From positions 8,246,501-8,310,500 of the forward strand of contig NC_134035.1 in the NCBI RefSeq assembly GCF_964204645.1: 64,000 nt of DNA. Reading direction: 5' to 3'. A program made the translations under genes and the position numbers. Under the pieces are notes generated by a model that worked only from the letters and a program-made list of their open reading frames with translations, had not been told where the DNA came from and searched no databases. Below, in pieces: positions 44,357 through 62,246 of this stretch (within the stretch, counting starts at the first letter, position 1; each line of letters begins with the position of its first letter). The stretch comes from Tubulanus polymorphus. Lineage: Eukaryota > Nemertea > Palaeonemertea > Tubulaniformes > Tubulanidae.

Positions 44357-47300
44357 TCAACGCGAGGTGGCGCACACCTTGTAATGATAGAAGGGTTTTG
44401 CGATCATGCCGTGGGTTCTATCCAGCGGTGGAAGCGCTTCGTTCTTCGGGTTTTCGAAGTTGAACAACTGCAGCAGACGCGTGAAGAACAAGAACATTTC
44501 CATTCTCGCCAAGCCTTCTCCCAAACAAGCTCGTTTACCTAATAATAGTAATACAATATACATTGAATTTACTTCTTTCGATATTACATCGCTTGAGATC
44601 GTGGTCACGTGATATTGTAGAAATATTCAAGATTTTCTACCAGTAGACGCCACAAGTTACATAGTTAAAAGATATTCTAGCTAGTTTTGGCAAAGTATGT
44701 GGCTATAAACTGTCCATATGTATATTAAAAGTTTTTTCTTCATGAAATAGGGGATTGTCAATCTTATTTATCTGATTGAGTGCCTAATTTTGATTTGATA
44801 TGATTTGAATTCTGTGTCCCTTTACAAACCCACCACACCCACCACACCCACCACACCGAGGCAGGAGGTTTTAATCGATAGGTCAAAAACTTTGGATTGA
44901 AAAATTTGCATTCTCATTCGATGGATGTTTCGTCGCTTTTATTTAAGATAGACCTACCGACGCAGAAGGCGATCATGTTTTGCGTGTTGGTAAGCTTGCC
45001 GTTCTCGTCGAGGAAGTTTTCGGGATCGAAATCGTTCGGCCGTTTGAACAGGGCCGGGTCTCTGTGCGCCGCGTAAATGTTGCCGAACACGAAGGCGTTT
45101 TTCGGAATCGTGTACCCTCGGAACGTGACGTCGCGTTCCGTATTCGTGTGCGGTATCGCCATCGAGACGATCGACGAATGCCGGAAGATTTCGTTGATGA
45201 CGGCGTCCGTGTACGGCAGACTGGTGCGGTCGCGTCCGGTCGGCACTCGCTCGCGTCCGATTACTTCGTCGATTTCGGCTTGAACCTTTCTCTGTATGTC
45301 CGGGAAGTGCATCATATACAGGATACCCCAGCGAAGAGAGGTGGCCGTCGTCTCAGATCCAGCGATAAACATGTCGTAGATCATCCAATTTAACTGGGCC
45401 TCTGAAAAAGTGATCGTAGTATGATGATAATTGGAGGGTTGTGGAGGAGCCGTGTTAACCTGATGTCGAATCGGTAAAATGCAATGTGACAAAATTGCTT
45501 TCGAAACTTCGACCAGGTCGAAACGTCGAATCAATGAATTATTAGTTATAAAGGAAACTTTTCGGACTCATCGTTCTCGTTTTATTAGTGTCGGATTCTC
45601 TATATATCGTCACAACACGGAGAACATAGCGTTTTACCATTGTTTATGTACATTGATGGCTAACCTGATTTCATCAAAAGAACGACCTTTCGCTACTAGA
45701 GTATCTTTGATGAAGCTATAAACTCGAAAGCGCGTACCTTTATCAACATTAAGTTAACCTCCAAAAAGCCATTCTTTGCGTTAACCGATGATAATTGGTT
45801 ACTTCGATAAAATCGATGGACCACTATCTGTACGTGCTGTCGAGATACTATGGAAATCTCACCCTAAGATTTAAAACAGTCAGAAATGTTTCCTTGAGCT
45901 CATAATTCATTCATATTTCGACTATATCCTGATGTATATTCATCCTCTGGACCCAGTTCCACAGTGTTCCGAGTTAAGATTTCGATTTGACTCCGAGTTA
46001 AAACATTGAAAATGAATTAGCAACTCAGAGTTAACTCTAACTCACAACTGTGGAACCGAACCCTGGTCATGAAGGGCAGTGTATTATTTCTATAGGCACC
46101 CCTCATTTCAATAGTTCTAAAAAAATCGGGCACCACTAAAACTAATGTGTCTGATGGTTTGGATAAAGTTGCATAAAGGTAAAAACAACTGAAAGTACAT
46201 CAGACCTCAGGACACACTGGTTTAACAAACAACGGTAATAGAAAGATAAGATTTACTAGATGTTAAGGTCTTAACTGATATGCGACTAGATAATAGAAAT
46301 ATCACGATCAGTTTGACAAGATAAAGAGAACCTCCAGCTTTCCTTGTCAAATGGTATTGTCAATACCATTCCGCATTATTTCATTGTTAATTCTTGTCTA
46401 CTTGAAACGAGGCGTAGGCCTGAACGTTGTCCCTAAATTCTAGAATTCATAAGCGAAGGTCAATACTTAGTTTCCTAAAGATAATTTGATCAACCTTTTT
46501 GGTTTATCTACAAACCTGTAAACGTGCTGTCCGGTTTGTCGGCAGTGCGGGCGATCTCAGCCAAATAAGCGTCGATGAAATCACGAATTTCATTCCCGTC
46601 GAACGTGCGCTTGTGTTCTTCGACGACCTTCTTCAAGAAGGCGCCCACGTGGTGATAGTTGGTGTGGATGATTTTCTCCGTCGAAGTCTGAATCGGCAGA
46701 TACTGCAGGACCTTGAAGTGGTGCAACGGCGACGTGATGGACGCTGCGCGCACGTTTTCCTCGAAGCGGTCCTGCAAGTCGATGAATTCGGCGTTCGTGT
46801 ACTCGTACCTCTGCCCGAGCGCGGTTTGACACATGACGTTAGCGACGGCCACGTTGATGATTTTTTCGAGGTCGTACGGTTTACCGTTATGTTTGCGAAT
46901 GTCTTCGACGACGTACTCGAGCTCTTCGCGGATGTTTTCGTCCATTTTCATTTTTCCCATGCCGAAATTTCTGAGCACGGTCAGGGCAAAACGGCGCTGG
47001 TCTTTCCACAGGCTGCCGTCCGATGCCAACACACCTGTAACGCAAAATAGATTGTAAATATGTAAGATTATTAGTGATTAGTGAGTTTTCGGGCTAGCAA
47101 AGCAAAGAATGGCATGGCATGGCATGGCATAGCATAGCCTAGCATATAGCATAGAATGGAGCATAGCATAGAGTATACCATAGAATAGAGGATTGCTTAA
47201 AGTAAAGGATAGAGTAGAGCATAGAGTAAAGGATAGCTAGAATATAGTATAGCATTGCATTAAGATAGAATAGAGTATAGCATAGCATAGCATAGCATAG

Positions 47301-48084
47301 CATAAGTATATTCTATGATTTTTTTATATGTCTCTATCACAGACCTGTGATACTTACCGTTTCCTTGCGTAAGAACCCGTTTGAAATACAAATCAGGACG
47401 GGCGGTTAGCTCGTCACCGGCGAAAGCTTCCTTTATCATATCTTGTTTCAGTAGGAATACCATTACGTTGCTTCCCACTTTCAAACTGATGATATCCGAA
47501 CCGAGTTGCTTCGAAAGCTTCATGACATATTTGGTCATATCGGGCTCTGGATAAAAAATTGAACATTAAGTTATTTGAGAATTAGGCCTTACCGAATACA
47601 CGTTCTCTCTATCATTGCCACCGCCCGACGATAGGCAAAACCACAAGTTACTAAACCGTAATCTGTATCTGTTTTTAGGGCAGACTATATATTTAATTTT
47701 ACTTGCAGAACCTGAGTGGAAAACTGTGTGGTGGGCTTAATGTCTCTTTACGTCAGCTTAACATTCAATAAGTTGCTAGACTAACTTCAGGGGAGTTTTC
47801 GCTGGTTTTTAGTCGTTTATTGAAGTATTTTACCGGCTTCAAAACATCTATTCTGCGTAGGCTTGTTCACTCATGAATATTTTATTGTAATAGAAGAAAA
47901 AAGCGATGAAATTTCGATGTATCGACTCACCAACTTGCAACATGTTTCCAATGATCGGCCATCCTTTGATGGTTGGAGGTAGACCGGATTTACCGCCACC
48001 CAGTATCAGATAGACTACCAGTACAGCTAGCACACACGCGAGAACAATTTGAGAATGTTCGACTATGAGCTCCAAGAGGGCCAT
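44357..48084 (-). CDS. Cytochrome P450, clan 2 type, 5 exons, complete (495 aa)
   Basis: Exons on the minus strand: 48084-47931, 47546-47358, 47034-46516, 45401-44958, 44538-44357. They total 1,488 bases in one frame and all four introns are phase 1. The N-terminal membrane anchor ([24 protein letters not shown]) is followed by [13 protein letters not shown]. Helix I has [15 protein letters not shown] (A/G-G-x-E-T) and the K-helix has EIFR (ExxR). The PERF-like block is NDFDPENF, and the heme loop FCVGKRACLG, completed across the last intron, carries the axial Cys. Microsomal oxidation of small lipophilic substrates is the family role; the substrate is unknown. Nearest group by motifs is the CYP2/CYP1-like clan. 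The intron between exons 2 and 3 carries a gcata microsatellite. Confidence 0.93.
44820..44890. repeat. Repeat fragment of the 'accaccaca / tttgattt' family (also at 49540, 52440 and 61255)
   Basis: The copies share tttgatttgatttgat, a cccaccacac block and a gatttgattttgaaatcgg end. Here cccaccaca is repeated three times. SINE-like, no coding. The other copies lie at about 49540-49660, 52440-52565 and, reversed, 61255-61370. Confidence 0.55.
45949..46066. repeat. Fold-back repeat with GGACCCAGTTCCACAG ends
   Basis: The right end actgtggaaccgaaccc is the reverse complement of the left end with few changes. It lies in the P450 intron between exons 3 and 4 and belongs to the 1257-1389 family by its ends. 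Confidence 0.6.
47105..47305. repeat. gcata pentanucleotide-type microsatellite (interrupted)
   Basis: Runs of gcatg/gcata repeat with variants tagag and taaag, inside the P450 intron 2/3. Confidence 0.9.
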
Positions 48085-48680
48085 CTCGAAATCTTAAGCG
48101 TCAAGCCTGTTCAAAGAAGAAAAAACGTTCGAAAACTAGCAATAACGTAGCACCCACAAAACGAATGAAGAATGAAAATCCGACAGTTGATGATTATTGT
48201 GTGTATAGTTTACTAGCTGACTGTTTTGGGATCTATCTAAATCCCATGAGACAATAATGAAACTATAGCCTAATGATGTTAATAACTTTATGCACTGAGC
48301 AGAATACCTCAGTTCATTCGTCGCCGATTTGATTCTTTATCGTCAAATTTAATACATATGAAAACTACGGATTGAAAATTACAATACACCAAAGACAAGT
48401 AAATAGTTTGAAAACGTTTTCAGAACACACCCACCTTGTTGAATCCAGATCTACTTCGAACGACCGCTTTCACCGTGTCCTGTCTATGTCTTATACGCTA
48501 AGACATGCAATAAGGACGAAGTCCTGTCCAGTTATGGCTATCGCAGATGAAATCGGAATCGCAGATAGTCTTTCCGGTCAAGAGTTCAAAGAGCAGAGCC
48601 GATTATTGACATTGTTTTATAGAAATTAGTGCATAGAATTGTGCAAACGGTATGTTCAGGGTGAAAGGTTGTTACATGTA

Positions 48681-48754
48681 CAACGTTTATAACAATTTTT
48701 AAGACTTCCGAGGCTGCAACGTTTATAACAATTTTTAAGACTTCCGAGGCTGCA
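48681..48754. repeat. Tandem duplication, unit 36 bp, two copies
   Basis: caacgtttataacaattttt begins at 48681 and 48717, with identical sequence to aggctgca at each end. Confidence 0.92.
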
Positions 48755-49049
48755 ATATTCTCTCCGAGAACCTGTTTTGGCTTTGTTGATCGAAGCGCTG
48801 GCCACGATATGTTCACCGAAACCCTTGGGGGACGACAAATACGTATATAATGGGTGTTTGGGCCAAAATGCGGTTGTATTATGTGTGCTTTAAACAAGTC
48901 GTATTTAAATCCAATTAGACACCCTTGGAAAGCAAGTACTTATACTTCACGTATAAGTAGGCTAATTGTCAAAGGACATGACGAGATAAATCCCACAATG
49001 ATTCCGTCAAAGATGAAAAATTCTTGAATAGAAGAGTATATACTTTGAG

Positions 49050-49090
49050 CGACGTTTCGGCTAAATACTATTAGTCATCATCAGGCGTAC
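49050..49090 (-). ncRNA. Hammerhead-ribozyme-like core
   Basis: On the minus strand the order is CTGATGA, a 19-base segment that can fold into a short stem with one mismatch, then GAAACGTC. CTGATGA and GAAA are the two invariant boxes of the hammerhead. A closing stem I and III were not established. Confidence 0.4.
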
Positions 49091-49404
49091 TTAAAAAACA
49101 TGTTTACCTGCCACTTGTGTGTCCACACATTGCCTGTATACATGTTGATATATCTGTCAATTCTATCTATATAATGCTGGGGAACGTATCACAGAACGAC
49201 TTGGTGATGTTACGTCGTTCTATGAAACAGTCCCCACTCGTCTGTACGTAGCCCTCCAGAAAATCCGATTGTCATCGGCGAAGAATAATGGACGATCTTA
49301 TGTCTGTGGGGTCCCGGATTGCCAGGAACCCGGATAGGAGATCAGGCGAGGTCTTGTGCGATACGTTTTGTAAGTCTGGCGATTGTTTGAGGGGTGGACA
49401 GCAG

Positions 49405-49458
49405 GGGCCGGTTTCACAAAGCATAATTGAGGGTTAATTACGTTTTGTGAAACCGGCC
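49405..49458. repeat. Minimal fold-back repeat, GGCCGGTTTCACAAA arms
   Basis: The two 16-base arms (49405-49420 and 49443-49458) are near-perfect inverted copies around a 22-base loop. Confidence 0.75.
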
Positions 49459-50196
49459 ACAGAGGTCTGCATAGAATCTACAGCTCAAGCGAACTAGACA
49501 TTTTTAATTCATTTGATTTTAAAATAGGGGTCGTCCCTGTTATTGATAAGTATATTTGATTGGTAGATTTCGTTTGATTTGTTTTGATCAAGTGACTGTT
49601 ATAAACCCAGCTCACCTGCTTGGAACGAAACAGGAGATTTGATTTTGAAATCGGAAAAAAATAGAAACTACTTTAAACTAGACAACGAAACGAATTCCTA
49701 ACGTACGTATATTCCCGCTGAAAGCTCATCCATTTCAGCGTGACAAACAAATTGCAAAATAATATCGTATAGATTCTTGACACATGAACCGCGTTGTGAA
49801 AGGGTGTACTGCCATTGGCCATTGATTGCAAAGTTCAAAATTATTAGTATGTATTATATATGACAAAGAACCGTTTCTAAATGTCTGCACAATTCTAAGA
49901 CGTATATTGAAAGGTGTACACTAAATTTCGTGCATTTACTTTGCTAATCTTACTGGTTTTAGAGCCTCATGATGAGTTGGGTGATCGATCATGCACATAA
50001 TCTGCCATGAATTCCGACACGGGCACACCACGTACTGTGCCTTAAGTTTTGTTGAGAGCGACGATTCTGTTATTATGACAATCAATATGTTCGTTAGTTA
50101 AACGAGGAGGACTTTCGAAAAATACCGATCAATCGTTAACGAAAATCGGTCGGGAGAGTGTGCGAGATAAAAGATCTACGACTAAGTCCACCACCA

Positions 50197-52923
50197 ATGG
50201 GTTGCGCTTCTTCGGTTGACACAGTACCTCAGGTAAACGTGTTTGAATTTAGACTATTTTAGACTCTGACTAAATCGCCGTGGTAAAAATTACAATGAAA
50301 ACAAGTGTAAATGACTCTTACTTGAATATGATTAAGATTCCTTTATTTCGATTTTGGACATTTATTTATTGTTAAATTCTAGTTCTTGATAGTTTAGTTA
50401 TCTAGTTCGACCACTTAGCATATTCCTTTCATGCATTTCTCCACTTACTTTTTCTAGTGAACTGATATTGTAGTTCATTTGGGATCGAAGGATAATACAG
50501 TTTATTCTATAAACATCGCCTTTATATCTTATTACGACTTGCAATGTAAACGAGAGTTTATCTAACGAATAAAATACTAAGTTCTTAGTTCGAGGGAAAT
50601 GGATAATTGGATCTAAAACAAACGCTTATTGTAGTATTAGCGCAAATAGAAAATAATGAAGCAATGTTCACAATACAGATATATTCAAATGAAAACTTAC
50701 ATGTGCATTTGATGTCATTATTTCATTTATTCAGTATTTTGAGTAATTCGAGTGGATGTTATTGAGTTGCAGGACCCAAATTACTATCAGGGCATCCTCT
50801 AAAACAGCGAAGATATGGAAATCATGGAAACCTTGATCCGATAATGTTACAAATTCTCTAACATCATCTATGCAGCTATCAACCTGCTGTCTGTATGCTC
50901 TACCCAGACGTTCGTGAGATATTCACCATATTCCCAAGGCATGGTAGTCCAGGCATCGCCACCCCCTGTGACAGTACCCCAGACATTTTTCTTCGAAAAA
51001 AATCAAGTTGTCAGTCTTAACCATCAATTTCACACAAACATTCACCATTTGTAAAAAAAATGTTAGCGTCCTGGCTTAGCCATTCAAAAGGTGATCAACT
51101 GAGTATGTGGGTACAGGCAGCAGATTGACAGCTGTACTAATGAAGGCTAAACCGCCGAAACGTCATTGCGATATCAATACGTTATGAAAATCGGGATTTC
51201 CATATTATCATCGCTGGTCTGGCTAACGGAAAAGCACCAACTCCATCTTTTACAATCAACACGTTCGTTTTTAAAAAGCAGGCATCGAAAATACAGATCG
51301 AGTTGTACAAGAAAGAATTTGAAGCATACGATACTCGAGGTACTGGTGAAATCAGCGGGAAGGATCTGGGCAAAATTCTGCGATCGTTCGGTCACAATCC
51401 GACGAACGGCGACATACGGCGCATGGTGAATGGTACGTCGTTAAATACAATTAGTATTCAACACGTTTAGTAAATAACCGTCAGCTAAATTATAAAATGT
51501 CTTTGATTTTTAACTAAGGTATTATTAATTCGTTTGGACATGGACAATGATCCGACTTGTTCTATACACTGAGAATAATCCTGGTGACCGGTTAGATAAC
51601 AAAGAGCCACACGATACATAATCAAAAAAGTCTGAATTCGCTAATTCGAATGTTATTGGCCGCAACGGTTCAACTGGTGGCTCCCGGCCATCGTCAGGTG
51701 GAATGAGAAACCGTATAAACCATATACACATTGCAATTTGGTTCATAAACGGAAGATCTGTCAACGATAATTTAAGGATATATTGCTTCTCCCTCAGGGA
51801 AGAGCATCAGTCAAAAACCAAAGAGTATTATCATTGATTATCACAACTGACGATGATTTTTTGACAAAAAAAGTCTCAATTTCTTTTAATTTGTACATAG
51901 TGGGTTTTTATCTTATTATCTTTAACACGTTTGAGTGTGGTTATTGTACTATCGTATATTTTTGTCGGTTGAAAAACTGCATTATTGAAAATTTTCGAAT
52001 TTTTTTGAATAAGTGTAATAAGGGTGTCGCCAGGATTTCCAAATAACTAATAATTCCTTAAATAAATTTAATTAGATTTAATTGAATTGGATTGGCCTTA
52101 ACCAATAATACGTATATGGCTTCGTATTCTTTATTGAAGAACATGGTTTCATCGACTACCAACGGTTTATCGAGCTGGCCACGTCCATGAATTCCGACGA
52201 GGAACTGCGGGTGGCTTTCCACCTACTCGACAGGGACGGAAACGGCTACATCTCGGCCCAAGAGCTGAAACGCGTCGTCAAAATCATCGACGAGGACTAC
52301 ACCAACGAGGAAGTAGAAGCTATGATCGAAGAAGCCGATCTTGACGGTGACGGAAGAGTGAACTATCAGGGTAAAGTGTTCAGTTCAGTTTATAGATCAG
52401 TTTTTTTTTCAATCTAAAGATAATAGGTTGACTCCGTTATGTTTTGATCGGTAGATTTGATTTGGTTTTATTTGATTTGATGTGGCGTCCCTTACAAACC
52501 CACCACACCTGCCGGGGGCGAAATAGGGGGTTTGATTTTGAAATCGGAAATCGAAGTACAGATATTAGTTAGTGTGATCGGCGGTCGAATCTAAACAGAA
52601 TTCTTGGTTTAAATCGAAGTACATAATTGGAAATATCGGTTCCAGTTCGTTCATGTACACAATCTTCCGAACTGCCTGGACCGACAAGCGAATGGTTGGG
52701 GTTAATTTTGATGGCTGCCTTATTTAATACATTGGATTTGGAAATAACCATAAAACTACATAATAATGTTTAAGATCATATTGTCCTTTGTTCTGCTTCA
52801 ATATCCGATCAGCAAAAGATATCGGTTCGTAATTGGTAGTTTTCCTGATCTTATCGGCCTTTTATTCTTTTTATACAAACAATTTTTCCTTTCACAGAAT
52901 TTGAGGAGTTTTATAGATCATAG
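50197..52923 (+). CDS. Calmodulin-like EF-hand protein, 4 exons, 147 aa
   Basis: Exons 50197-50232, 51282-51432, 52140-52370, 52898-52923 join in phase to 444 bases with a stop. The start MGCASS is an N-myristoylation and S-acylation motif, suggesting attachment to membranes. Loop 1 is DTRGTGEISGKD. Loops 3 and 4 are DRDGNGYISAQE and DLDGDGRVNYQ-EFEEF and look fit for calcium. The second loop is lost: residues after MVN read EHGFIDYQRF, lacking the D-x-D-G-N-G part. That may be a real loss or a missed micro-exon in 51433-52139. Length is near the 149 of calmodulin. The gene ends FEEFYRS. Confidence 0.88.
51137..51164 (+). ncRNA. Hammerhead-like motif, variant (CTAATGA ... GAAACGTC)
   Basis: CTAATGA, then a GGC/GCC stem with a seven-base loop, then GAAACGTC. 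It sits in the intron before exon 2 of the calmodulin-like gene. The first box has one change from the consensus CTGATGA. Confidence 0.3.
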
Positions 52924-54969
52924 CAAGTGATGGCGAATCGGTCGAGAAGGGAACAGGACAGCATTACATTCAACAGTGTTAAACACTTGTAACAAACACT
53001 CCATAGAACGATGGAATCAAGAGAATCCAGTCGTACTGGACAGAAGAAAGACGTATGGTCTGCAAAATATACATGTGCTATATTAGCGCGACGAATGGAA
53101 CTGATTATTGCATACAAACTGTCGTTATGTTTGATTTATTGTTTATTTTTAAAGGATAGTATAGTCACAATATGTAAATACGTAGTGTAATGCGTTAACT
53201 TTTAGCAACGCATTTACGAAACTACCCGTAATCCAAAAGCAAATAAAAGAAATGTATGGTAATCGTATGTGGTATGTGGAAAAAAACTCGTTATTTTTGA
53301 TAGGCTTGCTATTGTAGAATGAAAATTGAAAAAATTACTCATACTTATTACCTTAAAGGAGAGGTATTATCATGCAGTGCATTTCTTAGTTTTAATTCAG
53401 ATTTTTATCAGAGCGTATAATAACGTTTATTATGGATGTAATATTGTTTATTCATTTCATTTTATCGTAACTTTGTACAAACTACAGTATACAAACATCT
53501 AATAATCATTTAATACAATAATCATTCAATTCAATACAATAGTATAGTGCTTTCAGGAACTTACATTTTGACCAGAGCATTTTTCGAGAAGGCGAAAAGG
53601 GTTCTCAATTTTTAATGACTAGGTCTTGTTAAACAGACTGTGGTAAGCACTGTGATCTTAGAATTGTATATTCTGGACATTTCAAATAAAAAGTGGTATT
53701 CATTACGTTATTCCAATTACGTTTTGGTTGCATTTTAAACAATATCTCTCGTTTTGAGGTGTATTATATGGTGGCTGATGAGGGCCAAATGCAATAATTT
53801 TTACACGATCTCGATTATGGAAAAACACAAAACAAAACTTATAGAGCAAAAACGTTTTTTCGTCCTAGCAAAAACGAATTTTACCGCGCAAAAACGAAAA
53901 TATTCAATTATGCTCTATGATTCGTTTTGTTCGTTTTGCTAGGGTGCAAAAACGAATTGTATGGCGCAAAAACGAAAAATCATAGAGCAAAAAACTTTTC
54001 GTTTTTGTGCTATAATATTTCGTTTTTGGTCGTGTAAAAATTGATGCATTTGGCCCTTATCCGCCACCATAGTATTACTAAACCTACCAGATTCAATCGG
54101 TAGTTTATGATTACTACATCTCAACCGGCACAATGTGCGTCGCAAAGGAATAGGTAAGTCATGCAAATATTGTTCGAACTTAAGTTCAGTTTAGATCATA
54201 GAATATGTTAATCCTTTTGAGCTGCTGCGGCAATCGGCCCTCCATTTTTTGAGTAAATTGGTCTTGAAGACGCTGTTTGATTAATTCACCAATAAGTTCA
54301 GGATTAACTCGCTCGTGATTTACCGCACTCTTCTAGGATACATTTTATATTAACCTAACCACTTAATAATGCTAAATTCAATTCTCTCGTAGATTAATCA
54401 GCCTGATAATGTTAAAAAGGGCATCAACATCGATGAGTTGTTTGTATTAATTGGATTAGGTAATTAGTTGTGCTCAAAAGTAATATCAGTGTCGCAAACA
54501 TGTCAGTGTCAAAACATGTCGGCAGTACTTTTACAGCAGAACTCATTTCATTGTATATAAACAAAAATATTATTAAGCGCACAGTTTTCTAGTTGGAGTG
54601 TAAGATAGAAGTTGAAAATAAATCATCTAAATTCAAGATCATCGCGTTATTTAAATGATGAGAAAAGGACAAGATTTACACGCCATGACAGTATACGGGA
54701 CGTCAAGAAGTTTTTGGGAATAGAATGAATTTGAAATTGAAATTTGGAATCGAAATTTCGATTTGAAATTGAAAGAAAACGGAAATTCGACTGCAACGCG
54801 CTCTCTACGAGAACATACGTCTGGAACTAACGGTTTATCCGAAAATAGAATGGAGAAAAACGATTCCGTATATAATCTATATATTCACAACTTTATTAGA
54901 AGACGACGATCAATTTTTCATAGATAAAATGTTATGAAAAGTATGCTGTGTGAAAAAGAAAACCAATAA
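52924..54969. other. Gap between the calmodulin-like gene and the minus-strand gene
   Basis: It holds the MITE copy 2 (53768-54071) and AT-rich sequence. No further gene. Confidence 0.55.
53768..54071. mobile_element. MITE copy 2 (same family as 22931-23329)
   Basis: The ends ggtggctgatgagggccaaat and atttggcccttatccgccacc are inverted copies, with the same cgaaaa/aaaacg interior. The flanks suggest a TA target duplication. Confidence 0.8.
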
Positions 54970-61028
<6,059 letters not shown>

Positions 61029-61395
61029 CTGAAGTAGAAGAAATTCAATAATCAAAATATGTAAAAAATTAAAAATAAGATTTAAAACTTAGAAAGAAAT
61101 ACATGGAGGAGGATACATATGGGGTACTTATATTGATTTAGGTTTATTAAAACGCGTGACATCGTGTTACGGGGTGTCTGCAAACCGACATAACCAATTA
61201 TTTAGGCCTACTTCGATTTCAACGAAAAAATATTCTATAAATTCGACCGCCGATTTTCGATTTTCAGACAAAAACCCTTATTTCGCTCCCGGCAGGTGAA
61301 GTTGGTTTTAAGGGGCACCAAATCACCTCAAATCAAATTTACCAATGAAATGGATATTTAAGGGAAACCATCCTTATTTCAAGATTAAAAAAAAA

Positions 61396-61528
61396 CCCTG
61401 GGCTCAGTTAATAGACTGATTATCATCTTTAACCTAGGGTTAACTCAATTAAAATGAATTGAGTCAACCCCAGGGTTAAAGATAATAGATAATATAAAAT
61501 CAATTCAATTCATTAAACCAGCCCCTGG
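61396..61528. repeat. Fold-back repeat built on a TTAACCC palindrome
   Basis: The centre aacctagggttaactcaatt ... aattgagtcaaccccagggtt is an inverted repeat; the outer ends are ccctgggctcagttaatag and cattaaaccagcccctgg. Confidence 0.6.
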
Positions 61529-62100
61529 CGATCACGGACGATTCCGTCATAGCAACACTCACTGGGGCGTTATTGGTAATGATCATATTGCGAATATGAC
61601 GAGACACTATTTGTAGTTTATTGTGGTGAAGAAAGGTTTTCTAATTATTTCCAGTTGAACGAGGGCATGTTTTGTTAATTGAATGATCTGATGATAATAG
61701 CTGTTATTGAACTGTTTTCGAGCATGCCCACCGGCAAAATTGTGACAAGAACTCGGCGGCCTCGAAAAAAATATCGCATATCAGTTCTCATTACCTATCG
61801 AGAACAGTTATGAAAAACAACGTTTCCCATCGGTTATTGTCCGGTTCGTCGAGGAGACCGGTTTAAAAATGGAATCGTGCGAAGAAACAACGGGTGATCT
61901 CTCACGGTGAGAATTACGGATCAGTGTGTCAGTGTGACATGAACGTGTGATTAAATACGTAGGCCTTTTTGATTGCATTACGACTACAGTAGCTACAAGG
62001 TTTTAGATCCTTTTAAATTGTACATTATGTGTATTCATGTAAAGTATTGGTCCTGGTAAAGTTATAGTATTGGCCCTAAAAACGTCGATCTAAACGACAT

Positions 62101-62246
62101 CTAGGGCTGGTTGCACAGTCGTAACTTAAGCCCAAAATTGGTCTTAAATCTTAAGAATGGTTTTAAATTGTTAGATTGGCTATGGAACTAGGTTGGTCTT
62201 AGACTGGTCTTAAGTCTCAGCCGTGTCTGTGCAACTGGCCCCTAGG
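62101..62246. repeat. Fold-back repeat, CTAGGGCTGGTTGCACAG ends
   Basis: The right end ctgtgcaactggcccctagg is the inverted copy of the left end; the interior repeats ggtcttaaatcttaag/ggtcttaagtctcag-like phrases. Confidence 0.65.

Larger units (their letters stand above)
48085..50196. other. Intergenic region, repeats only
   Basis: It contains a 36 bp tandem pair (48681-48754), a hammerhead-like motif (49050-49090), a fold-back repeat (49405-49458) and a repeat of the 44820 family. No exon was found. Confidence 0.55.

Noticed and set aside
44980-45393. Plus-strand frame of 137 codons
   Set aside because: It is antisense to P450 exon 4, whose frame has the helix I and ExxR motifs.
46499-47050. 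Plus-strand frame of 183 codons
   Set aside because: It is antisense to P450 exon 3 and arises from its codon bias.
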